Assembly: GCA_039197065.1 (NCBI GenBank)
Contig: JBCCUL010000018.1
Span: 1-18,835, forward strand
Length of the DNA: 18,835 bases
Source of the DNA: JANQPX01 sp039197065
Lineage (GTDB): Bacteria; Pseudomonadota; Alphaproteobacteria; Geminicoccales; Geminicoccaceae
Direction of reading: 5' to 3'
A model generated the notes under the pieces. It was not told where the DNA came from. It made no database searches and saw only the letters and a list, made by a program, of their open reading frames with translations. The position numbers were made by a program, and so were the translations under genes. Position 1 is the stretch's first letter, and every line of letters starts with the position of its first letter. Shown one piece after another: positions 1-6,465 of this stretch.

Positions 1-488
1 CAGTCTTCATCCTGAAGCCGGCTGCGGACGCTTTCAATCTATACGCATTGCTGCCTTTAGCCGCCGCCATGCTCTACGCACTCGCGATGATCCTGACGCG
101 GACAAAATGTCGAGACGAGCACCCCCTCGTGCTTTCAGCGGTGTTGAACGTCACCTTCATTTTGATCGGCTTGTTCGTGACGGTTGTCGGCAACATCGCT
201 GGCGATGCCGGAGTCTTTTCGGGTTTCATGTCGTCAAAATGGGCTCCGATGGACACCAACGAGTTTGCCGCCGTCGGCCTTCTTGGCATAGCGATCCTCG
301 TCGCCAGCATCGGTACAGCCATTGCCTATCAGAGCGGACCATCGTCGGTGGTCGCGACGTTCGATTTCTCCTATGTCGGTTTCGCGGTAATCTGGGGGCT
401 GATCTTCTTCAGCGAGCTGCCGGACTTGATCTCTCTGTGCGGCATGCTGCTGATCGTCATTGCAGGTATCATCTCCATCAGGCAGTAA
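1..488 (+). CDS. EamA/DMT-family transporter, C-terminal part (5' end outside window)
   Basis: This is the C-terminal half of a drug/metabolite transporter superfamily (EamA) inner-membrane protein. The reading frame is open from base 3, so the gene begins before the window; the TTG at 48 is only an internal codon. The first visible residues read VFILKPAADAFN and then LLPLAAAMLYALAMILTR, the typical entry into the second EamA repeat. About five hydrophobic helices follow, ending in LIVIAGIISIRQ at the usual C-terminus. DMT proteins normally have ten helices and about 290-300 residues, so roughly half is visible. Family assignment rests on helix spacing and the characteristic A-x-x-Y-A-x-x-x-x-x-x-R pattern. 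The substrate cannot be inferred. The next gene is on the opposite strand and nearly 500 bp away, so this is the last gene of its transcription unit. Confidence 0.8.
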   Translation, partial: VFILKPAADAFNLYALLPLAAAMLYALAMILTRTKCRDEHPLVLSAVLNVTFILIGLFVTVVGNIAGDAGVFSGFMSSKWAPMDTNEFAAVGLLGIAILVASIGTAIAYQSGPSSVVATFDFSYVGFAVIWGLIFFSELPDLISLCGMLLIVIAGIISIRQ

Positions 489-966
489 CGGCAAAGGGTC
501 ACGAACGCCAACTGGCACCGCCCTGCCGGCAGCAGGACGACGATCGATATCTGAAAAAGCGAAGACCGACGGCGGTAGAGTAACCCGAGATACAACCGCC
601 GGGAGCATCTCGGGCCTGCTCTATGTGGGAGCGTCGTCAGTGTAACGGAAGGCGGTTAAGGAGCGCTGAAGGAGAGAGAATAAAGGGCGGGTGGCGACAG
701 CTGCCGTCTTCTTTGAGGCGCTATCTACTGAATTGCGGACGCGAGCCGACGATGGGCATAGATGGTATTGAGTGCCAAAACCGGCCTGTTCAAGGCTCTC
801 ATATGACTAACTTTAAACTCCGAGGTTCAGTTGCTTTGGAGGCGCAAAGGCGTTGCTCCTTTCGCATGGAACCCAAAGGCTGCGCCGGTTGTCGCCAGCC
901 TATCTCGGTTCCGCTTAGGCAGATTAGACAAGTCGGGTAAATGGGGGTGGCTTAGCCGACGCACTG
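489..966. other. Intergenic stretch without a supported gene
   Basis: These 478 bases separate the DMT transporter from the 3' end of the decayed minus-strand gene. Small open frames exist on both strands, but none has a convincing ribosome binding site, a recognisable domain or a composition matching the neighbouring genes. No tRNA, tandem repeat or terminator-like hairpin for the transporter was found. The only clear structure is the inverted repeat at 942-979, listed separately. Confidence 0.5.
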
Positions 967-979
967 CTAGCGACCCCCA
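942..979 (-). terminator. Inverted repeat overlapping the end of the decayed gene; weak terminator candidate
   Basis: TGGGGGTGGCT (942-952) pairs with AGCGACCCCCA (969-979): ten of eleven positions pair, with a 16-nt loop. On the minus strand the hairpin starts just before the TAG stop (967-969) of the downstream half of the decayed gene and is followed only by TTTACC. It lacks a real U-tract, so it could be a weak terminator or 3'-end stabiliser. Confidence 0.3.
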
Positions 980-2348
980 CCAGCCACGCAAACTGTGCCG
1001 CTTATGGGTGTCCAGGACGAATCGCAATTGCATTCGTCCGCCTCATAGTCCGGCGTACACGTGCGCCGCTCATCATGCGAGCACTGGCCAAGCGTCTCAT
1101 CTTCCTCGACCACTGTCCTGGTCTCCGTGGGCGGACAGTTTTGCGCCGTCGCCCCCGAATGCAATTCCTTCGGTGGTTCAGCAAAGCCGTCATCTGGTCC
1201 GACGACTAGTGTTACTGTCCCTTGCTCAGGTGGATAGATGCTTGGAAAATATTGGTCTTGTTGTTGATGCAATCGTTGACCAGAACTTGGCGGCCGGCAT
1301 CAGCCCCAGCCTCTCCAGCCTTCTCAAGGTAGTCGCAGATATCTTGTTGCTTCGAAGCCTGTGCTGAACCTCGAAGGTCAAGGCCGATCATCTTGAGTAG
1401 CTCCGTATTGACCCCACCTTCAGCGCCGAGCTCGACCTTTACCTCGTCCGGCATTCCGATGGTTGCGACCTCGCAGGTTGCGCGTGAAGTAGCGACGACG
1501 GTGTTGACGAAACCTTGTTTCGAATCAGCGTAAATCTCACATCGTTCTAGTAGCGAGATGCCGTCAGGATCGCCAGAGGAGGCCCAGCGATTGAAGACAT
1601 CGCGATCCTCGTAGATCACGACACCGCCTTCAGTTCTTAGTTCTGTCTCCCAGCCAATCTCGTCGCATCCCGAGCACGCACCGGTTGGCAGCGTCCAGCG
1701 GGACAGCTTTGACGTCACGATGTCAGTCCAGCGGCCGTCCTGCACGAGCTGGAAGACGTGCCGAAACATCAGGTAGAAGCAATCTTGGTCGGCATATAGA
1801 GTATGCCGATTATGGATCCTGTGGTCGGCCTTGTACGCAGCAAAGCACTGGCGGACGGCACGACAGGAAGGTCGAGCGGTACTGGACTGCAAGCGGCTTC
1901 TGGCGCGCGCGCTATCTTGAACAGCTTTAACACTGCGGGCTTCACCTGTGCCGGCCTTATTCAAGCTTTCCAGGCGTCCAGTGTTATCGACTCGCGTTTT
2001 TCCTGTTGGTGGACCGACGCAGCTTTCTGAGGAAATCTGGTAGTAAAAAACTCGCCCTGCCGGACCGACCACGTGAAAGATCGCACATTTTTCAGTGTGA
2101 AACGCACATCGGTCAAAAGAGACGAATTTGAACCCGGCCCGTGCGGCGAGAGCCTCTGCCCGCTCCTGAGTCAGAGTTTCTCCCACGAAACGCTGCGGTT
2201 CCCTGCGCTGCGGTTCTTCAACGCGCGTAAGATCGCGTTCCGGCTGATCGCCCCAAGACTACCCGACACTCGGAGTAGTCTGTGCAGTTGATTTGGCAGG
2301 AGCACCGGCAATTGCTGCAATGACGAGAAATGCTCCATAAAACCTCAT
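967..2348 (-). pseudogene. Decayed gene for a Cys-rich exported protein (amber codon plus one-base frameshift)
   Basis: I do not recognise the family. An ATG at 2348 opens a classic Sec signal peptide (MRFYGAFLVIAAIAGAPAKS, then TAQ) that stops at a TAG at codon 30 (2259-2261). The frame reopens at once and runs in the same register to 1214, with a possible GTG restart at 2186 (324 aa). Beyond that stop, the -1 frame continues with protein-like, acidic, Cys-containing sequence to a TAG at 967. One extra T in the T4 run at 1246-1249 would join the frames as NIFPSIYPPEQGTVTLVV. With that single base the span is 461 codons, exactly in frame. The mature protein would be cysteine-rich (including ACSGC and ECNCDS) and presumably periplasmic or secreted with disulfides. 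Two independent lesions in one frame suggest real decay, but a sequencing error in the T-run cannot be excluded. Confidence 0.65.
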
Positions 2349-2801
2349 TGCACACTCCAATATCCAGGCCATTTTTTATTCGATAGCGTCAAACTCTATT
2401 TGCTACGTCTCGGTGGCACTCAGTAATATCGTGAGCGACGACTTTTTATGTCACGCGCGATCCACAATTGCAGTGACCCAGTTCACAGGCCTGTGCAGAA
2501 GATTCGCTCTTCAATTCCCCTGAGAGAACTGGCGTTATGGCTAAGTTGGGTTAACCAAGGAAGGAAGCGCGCGGTCACCTAGCGCGGAGAATGCGCTGTA
2601 CAGCGTACATTCCGACTGAGAAGCTCCTGGCAATGTTGCTTTGGGCCGTTTTTCCGCCGCAAGCCTGGTGCGTAGGAGTGCCAAAGGCGGTCACAAGATC
2701 CGACATTCTTGCCTTCTCGTTGAGCCTTACGGATGGAGGGATGCAAGGCCTGTCGAGTTTGTCAGTCGGTGTCGATATTAAAGTTGACATTTTTGTATCA
2801 A
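2349..2801. other. A/T-richer intergenic stretch; possible recombinase-like remnant on the minus strand
   Basis: This separates the decayed gene from the divergently oriented TetR regulator. It looks visibly poorer in G+C than the rest of the window. A minus-strand open frame (2575-2790, 71 codons) ends in KTAQSNIARSFSVGMYAVQR followed by ILRAR. That resembles the helix-turn-helix tail of serine resolvase-type recombinases, but the match is short and I would not call it a gene. A 12-bp palindrome (2594-2605) and a GGTTAACC box (about 2549-2556) are also present without clear function. Confidence 0.35.
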
Positions 2802-2812
2802 ATGAGACATAT
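2784..2812 (+). promoter_or_regulatory. Candidate promoter of the TetR/hydroxylase operon
   Basis: A perfect -35 hexamer TTGACA lies at 2784-2789. At 17 bp spacing the -10 position reads ACATAT (2807-2812), and the next base gives CATATA. The -10 lies inside the 20-bp palindrome at 2802-2821, so a protein bound there would block RNA polymerase. A start site about seven bases downstream falls at or next to the ATG at 2820, predicting a leaderless transcript. No purine-rich ribosome binding site precedes that ATG. Confidence 0.5.
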
Positions 2813-2821
2813 ATGTCTCAT
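2802..2821. promoter_or_regulatory. Perfect 20-bp palindrome over the -10 region and start codon: probable TetR operator
   Basis: The left arm ATGAGACATA is followed directly by its exact reverse complement TATGTCTCAT. The last two bases of the palindrome are the first two of the proposed ATG at 2820. The length, position and perfect dyad symmetry are typical of autoregulatory operators of TetR-family repressors, and the adjacent gene encodes one. That the protein binds here is inference. Confidence 0.7.
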
Positions 2822-3383
2822 GAACCAAATCAGACCCAATACGCGTGACGCTATTATCGAGGCCGCCTTCCAGACCTTCAGTGGGGATCCGGGAGCTTCG
2901 CTTGCCGATGTTGCCGAACGTGCTGGCGTAGGGCGTGCGACCCTTCATCGACACTTCAAAGGCAGGGACGACTTGATGGTCGCCCTTGCCCACGCGGCGA
3001 TAAGCGAACTGGACGAGGCGGTTGATGCAGCGACGGCTGACGCAGAGAGCTATTCGGAGGCACTTCGGATATCGCTTGCCGCAATTATCCCGCTGGCCGA
3101 TCGGCAATGGTTTCTGGCGCATGAGCCAGTCGACCACAACCCGGAGATCAAGGCTGCTTATCAACGTCAGCTGGGGGAACTGGCAGAGGCGATCGACGCC
3201 GCCAAGGCCGAAGGCAGTTTCTCGCGGGACATTCCGACAGGATGGATCGTGCAGGCCTTCGATCATCTGACATACGCCGCCTGGGAGTCGGTCCGAGCCG
3301 GCGAGTCGACGGCAAGCCAAGCGGCGTCTCTGGCATGGCGCACCCTGACCACGGGATTAGGAGTGACGTCTGATGACAGGTAG
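2820..3383 (+). CDS. TetR/AcrR-family transcriptional regulator
   Basis: A 187-aa one-component repressor. Residues 8-55 form the TetR DNA-binding domain: NTRDAIIEAAFQTF, then SLADVAERAGVGRATLHRHF as the helix-turn-helix, then KGRDDLMVAL. The rest (about 60-187) is the variable helical ligand-binding and dimerisation domain, with ligand unknown. The start is chosen at ATG 2820 because the HTH then begins at the usual distance. An in-frame ATG at 2802 would add MRHICL and places the whole palindrome inside the coding sequence. The gene overlaps the hydroxylase gene by 11 bp (3373-3383), so the two are co-transcribed and probably translationally coupled. It likely represses itself and its partner through the palindrome at 2802-2821. 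Confidence 0.88.
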   Translation: MNQIRPNTRDAIIEAAFQTFSGDPGASLADVAERAGVGRATLHRHFKGRDDLMVALAHAAISELDEAVDAATADAESYSEALRISLAAIIPLADRQWFLAHEPVDHNPEIKAAYQRQLGELAEAIDAAKAEGSFSRDIPTGWIVQAFDHLTYAAWESVRAGESTASQAASLAWRTLTTGLGVTSDDR

Positions 3384-4248
3384 CGCTCTCGAGCGGTTGG
3401 GGACGCAGATCGATGAGGTATTCTTCCTGATTGGTGTTGCGATCTTATTGATCGAGCTGATCGAGAATTGGTTCAAGGGGTCGCTTCGCTGGCGGACCTT
3501 TGGCGATATGATTGCCAGCGCCTCGACTCAGATCCCTTTCCTCCTGATCGAAGTTCTTGTCCTAACAGGCGCCTATGGCCTCTATTTTCTGGTGAGTGAG
3601 GCTTTGGTTACCTGGACCATGCCAACCACTGTTTGGTCCGTGCTACTCGCCGTGCTGGTCGCCGATCTCGTCTACTATTGGGAGCACCGGCTTGCCCACG
3701 AGATCCGCATTCTCTGGCTGCAGCATGCGGTGCACCACTCGTCACGCTATCTGAACATCATCACCGGTATTCGCTTCGGGCCGCTCGAAGGCGTCTGGTC
3801 GGTCATCGCGCATTTCCCTATGGTGCTAATGGGCTTTCCGCCTGAGCTGATCATCTTCAGTAGCCTCGTCGTCCTCGCCTACCAGACTTGGCTGCATACT
3901 GAACTGATCGGCAAGCTCGGCCCATTTGAGTGGGTCTTGAACACACCCTCGCACCACCGCGTGCATCACGGCAGCGATGCAAAATATCTCGATCGTAATT
4001 ATGGAGGAATCCTCATTGTCTGGGATCGCCTGTTCAAGACGTTTCAGGTCGAGGAAGAGACGCCGACCTACGGCCTGACACGCGATTTTGACAGCGTGAA
4101 CCCGCTGAGCATCTGGTTTTCCGAAGTGCCGCAATATTGGAGAGATGTGAGAAAAGCTGCGAGTTGGCACGACGTCTGGATGCGAACCTTTGCCGGGCCC
4201 GGCTGGAAGCCGGGAAGCGAGGTGCAACAAGAGGACCCGTCAGGTTGA
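3373..4248 (+). CDS. Sterol desaturase / fatty acid hydroxylase-family membrane protein
   Basis: A 291-aa integral membrane protein of the fatty acid hydroxylase superfamily, whose members use a non-heme di-iron centre and O2 to hydroxylate or desaturate lipids. The histidine clusters are all present: HRLAH at 105-109, HAVHH at 118-122, H175, and HHRVHH at 194-199, in the usual order and spacing. Hydrophobic segments around 15-30, 52-75, 86-100 and 142-172 fit a four-helix bundle with the His-rich face in the cytoplasm. The start ATG lies inside the end of the TetR gene. A typical partner is a redox protein encoded elsewhere. The substrate is unknown; a membrane lipid, hopanoid or carotenoid is possible. 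The C-terminal 40 residues are charged and not part of the catalytic core. Confidence 0.88.
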   Translation: MTGSALERLGTQIDEVFFLIGVAILLIELIENWFKGSLRWRTFGDMIASASTQIPFLLIEVLVLTGAYGLYFLVSEALVTWTMPTTVWSVLLAVLVADLVYYWEHRLAHEIRILWLQHAVHHSSRYLNIITGIRFGPLEGVWSVIAHFPMVLMGFPPELIIFSSLVVLAYQTWLHTELIGKLGPFEWVLNTPSHHRVHHGSDAKYLDRNYGGILIVWDRLFKTFQVEEETPTYGLTRDFDSVNPLSIWFSEVPQYWRDVRKAASWHDVWMRTFAGPGWKPGSEVQQEDPSG

Positions 4249-4326
4249 ACGTTGATGCTTTCAAGGTCGATCCCGATACCCGATGGAATGACAAGACCGC
4301 GATCGACCCACCGCTTCGGGTAACAG

Positions 4327-4363
4327 CAAAAAGGGGCCGCGCAGCTGGTGCGCAGGCCCCTTG
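4327..4363 (-). terminator. Rho-independent terminator of the YHS-domain gene
   Basis: On the minus strand AAGGGGCC pairs with GGCCCCTT, extended by a GCGC/GCGC stem after a one-base bulge, with a loop of about seven bases. The stem is followed by TTTTTGCTG. It lies about 20 bases past the stop of the YHS gene. On the plus strand the same hairpin also follows the hydroxylase gene, but with only GTCCGTCTTC after it, so it may work weakly in both directions. Confidence 0.8.
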
Positions 4364-4381
4364 TCCGTCTTCTTCAGCGTA

Positions 4382-4915
4382 TCAGATTGCACCCTGGGTC
4401 AGACCGGCTGGCGGGGTGGACTCGAGGCTGGCGTCGCCGATGGAGCGAATGATCGGCCAATTGTTCTCAGCGCCACGTATGAATCCCGGCACATCTGCAA
4501 GCCAGCGCTCCTGAACGTTCTTATTCAGGTTAAGATAGAGCTTGTCGTCAACCACCTTCCAGGCATTGGGGTCGCCATCGAACTTGCGACCCATCGCAGT
4601 ACCGAAGGCACAGTAACCGCCATATTGCGGCGCATATTTTGCGGGGTCGGCGGTGAAGAGATCGCGATGCTCGGCGCTGGAGAAACGATAGGCGACGCCG
4701 TCATGAGTCGCTTGAAACTCATCGGAACCCTCAGTCGGCTGGCCCTTGGTGAAGTAAGCGACAACGTCGTAGCCATGCACGGCAAAGCCGTCGTTGACGT
4801 TGACTTCAGTCTCGGCCGTCGCCGAACCGGCAAAGGTCGCAAGAGCCAGTCCGACGCCGATCACGGCTGTCCGGATGGCGCGAAAGAGGGGAATATCGAC
4901 TGTGAGGCTTGTCAT
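4382..4915 (-). CDS. Exported YHS-domain protein
   Basis: A 177-aa protein with a Sec signal peptide at about 1-34: a charged N-terminus, a hydrophobic core VIGVGLALATFAG and a likely cut after SATA. The mature part is a YHS domain of the periplasmic type: GYDVVAYFTKGQP (48-60), VAYRFSSAEHRDLF, PAKYAPQYGGYC (91-102) and KLYLNLN (125-131). YHS domains are small, mostly metal- or metallochaperone-associated modules; the exact role of this subgroup is not known. The start is ATG 4915 because AAGGAGAT (minus strand, 4924-4930) lies eight bases upstream. An upstream in-frame ATG at 4960 adds 15 residues and spoils the signal peptide. It is transcribed divergently from the LysR regulator across an OxyR-like site and is probably its target. 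Confidence 0.85.
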   Translation of the reverse strand: MTSLTVDIPLFRAIRTAVIGVGLALATFAGSATAETEVNVNDGFAVHGYDVVAYFTKGQPTEGSDEFQATHDGVAYRFSSAEHRDLFTADPAKYAPQYGGYCAFGTAMGRKFDGDPNAWKVVDDKLYLNLNKNVQERWLADVPGFIRGAENNWPIIRSIGDASLESTPPAGLTQGAI

Positions 4916-4988
4916 CTCTCTGATCTCCTTGATTGGCGAACTCGTCTTTCGATGAAACAAACATGGCCTCGCGGGAGAGCGAAAGGAA

Positions 4989-5025
4989 ATATCGAGTTTC
5001 TATTGATGCAATAGATATTGTCTAT
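4989..5025. promoter_or_regulatory. Four-box OxyR-like binding site in the YHS/LysR divergent promoter
   Basis: The sequence reads ATAT-N7-CTAT-N7-ATAG-N7-CTAT, exactly 37 bp. The published E. coli OxyR tetramer motif is ATAG-N7-CTAT-N7-ATAG-N7-CTAT. Fifteen of the 16 box positions match and all three spacings are 7. Two perfect dyads overlap in it: CTATTG-ATG-CAATAG (5000-5014) and AATAGA-N5-TCTATT (5010-5026). It sits between divergent genes, 61 bp from the regulator start and 73 bp from the YHS start. Binding by the adjacent regulator is inference. Confidence 0.7.
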
Positions 5026-5086
5026 TGATTTTGACAAAAAATGGCCCGTAATTTGTGTTTGACCTCAAATTTACAAGGCATGTGCT

Positions 5087-5971
5087 ATGGAAATGCATCA
5101 GGTGCGCTACTTTCTGGCGGTCTCCGAGGCCTTGAACTTCACCCGAGCGGCCGAGCAGTGTCACGTGGCGCAACCCTCCCTGACCAGCGCCATCAAGAAG
5201 CTGGAGGCGAGGTTGGGGGGCGAGCTTTTTCATCGCGAACGCAACCGCACCCATTTGACTGAGCTCGGTCGCTTGATGCTGCCCCACATGGAACGGATCA
5301 GCGAAGCTGCAGCAGCGGCCGAAGCGGATGCGGCCGGGTTTAGGGCTCTGGAACATCCCACCGTGCATTTGGGCGTGATGTCGACCATCGCTGCCCGGCA
5401 GATGATCGACTTCGTGGCGGCCTTGAACAAGGCCTTGCCCAATCTCACCCTGACCATTCGTGAGGCTGCCGGTCGAAGCCTAGTAGCCGATCTCTTGGAG
5501 GGAGGAATCGACATCGCCTTCCTGGCGCTGCCCGACCTGCCCGACTCACTCCGCACGACCGGCCTTTATCGTGAGCGTTATACCGTGGCATTCGCCAGCG
5601 GACATCGCTTCGAAATGCTGAACGAGATTCCCGTCGCCGAACTGGACGGCGAAGATTATCTGGTTCGGCTACACTGCGAGTTCACCGACTACTTCGAGGC
5701 CTTGGGCGTGAAGGAAAGCTTTGACGCCAAGGTGCGCTACTCAACCGAGCGGGATGACTGGATCCAGGCCATGGTGCTGGCCGGGATCGGCTGTAGCATC
5801 ATGCCGGAGTTCAGCCCGCAGATGCCAGAAATCGTGACCCGTCCAGTCACGGCACCGGCGGTTTCCCGAACCGTGTCGCTGGTTACAGTCGCTGGTCGCC
5901 GCCATACGCCGGCTATCGATGCCTTCGTGCGAATGGCCCAACGTCACGACTGGCCGGGTCAGCGGCCTTAA
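5087..5971 (+). CDS. LysR-type transcriptional regulator, OxyR-like features
   Basis: A 294-aa LTTR. The N-terminal winged HTH (about 1-60) includes MHQVRYFLAVSEALNFTRAA and CHVAQPSLTSAIKKLE, close to the corresponding OxyR segment. A linker helix (about 61-88) and a two-lobed effector domain (90-290) follow. In the effector domain, LVRLHCEF places Cys197 where OxyR has its peroxidatic Cys (a His-Cys pair), but there is no second Cys about nine residues later. The other cysteines are 25 and 236. The length is normal. The start ATG 5087 follows AAGG at about nine bases; ATG 5093 is possible. It is divergent from the YHS gene with an OxyR-like site between them. It could be a single-cysteine thiol sensor or an ordinary metabolite-sensing LTTR whose Cys is structural. 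Confidence 0.88.
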   Translation: MEMHQVRYFLAVSEALNFTRAAEQCHVAQPSLTSAIKKLEARLGGELFHRERNRTHLTELGRLMLPHMERISEAAAAAEADAAGFRALEHPTVHLGVMSTIAARQMIDFVAALNKALPNLTLTIREAAGRSLVADLLEGGIDIAFLALPDLPDSLRTTGLYRERYTVAFASGHRFEMLNEIPVAELDGEDYLVRLHCEFTDYFEALGVKESFDAKVRYSTERDDWIQAMVLAGIGCSIMPEFSPQMPEIVTRPVTAPAVSRTVSLVTVAGRRHTPAIDAFVRMAQRHDWPGQRP

Positions 5972-6221
5972 GTGTTGTAGTATCACCTCCTTCTAAGCTG
6001 ATCGAGTTTTCCGCAAACGCGCCCCTTATCAATCCAAAACGCTATGGCGGGATTGGGTCAAACTGAGAAGGAAGCGACACCGTCCAGTAAGTCCGCATTA
6101 TCCGGGAAGCAGGTCAGACCACAATGGGGGCACGTCAAATTGGCCATCGAAATCGCTGCTAAACTGTTGAAACATAGCAACAGAGTGACATTGGGAAACA
6201 CATGGCAAAAAAACGAATTTG

Positions 6222-6269
6222 AGATTCCTAATCTGTAGGTCAGAGGTTCGAGTCCTCTTGGGGCCACCA
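6222..6269 (+). other. tRNA-Arg(CCT) 3'-half fragment: probable integration attachment site (att)
   Basis: The sequence matches the 3' half of a tRNA gene base by base. It has part of the anticodon stem (AGA, 6222-6224), a seven-base loop TTCCTAA with anticodon CCT (6227-6229), stem TCTGT, variable loop AGGTC, T-stem AGAGG / CCTCT enclosing TTCGAGT, acceptor strand TGGGGCC, discriminator A and encoded CCA (6267-6269). Upstream of 6222 pairing stops: bases 6220-6221 are T and G where the stem needs A and C. No D-arm or GGCCCCA acceptor strand exists in the preceding 60 bases. It is therefore a truncated copy, as left when an element integrates into the 3' end of a tRNA gene. The orientation implies the element lies to the left (lower coordinates) with the intact tRNA beyond it. 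Confidence 0.75.
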
Positions 6270-6465
6270 ATCTTTTCAGTGGGTTATTAGAAGCCTATTG
6301 CAAGTTCTAAGGCACCTGCGAAGCCTTAGAGCTGCGGCCCTCGGTAGGAAAATGGAGCCGGAAGCCAAGTGAGGCTTTCATCGAAAAGACAACTGATGTG
6401 ATTCGATGCGGACATGACGTCCAAACTCACGGGATAGGGTCCTGGAAGAAATGCCGTCATGGGCC

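Noticed and set aside
1214..1272. Programmed -1 frameshift joining the two halves of the decayed gene
   Set aside because: The overlap has a T4 run but no X-XXY-YYZ heptamer in the correct phase, and the same gene also carries an in-frame amber codon, so mutation is the simpler explanation.
2594..2605. 12-bp palindrome CGCTGTACAGCG
   Set aside because: Perfect dyad but isolated, far from any start codon and without matching regulator; could be chance.
5031..5036. TTGACA as -35 of the LysR gene
   Set aside because: No acceptable -10 hexamer at 16-18 bp spacing, so no promoter is called.
6044..6238. Plus-strand 64-codon open frame ending in the tRNA fragment
   Set aside because: No domain or ribosome binding site; its end lies in the tRNA-derived sequence, so it is probably a chance frame.
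6058..6270. Minus-strand open frame beginning MVAPRGLEPLTYRLG
   Set aside because: Its first residues are the antisense translation of the tRNA fragment, a well-known source of false ORFs; the rest has no supporting ribosome binding site or domain.
6306..6330. Perfect 8-bp inverted repeat (TCTAAGGC / GCCTTAGA) downstream of the tRNA fragment
   Set aside because: No U-tract on either strand and no clear gene to terminate; it may be a relic of the tRNA transcription unit, but this is not supportable.
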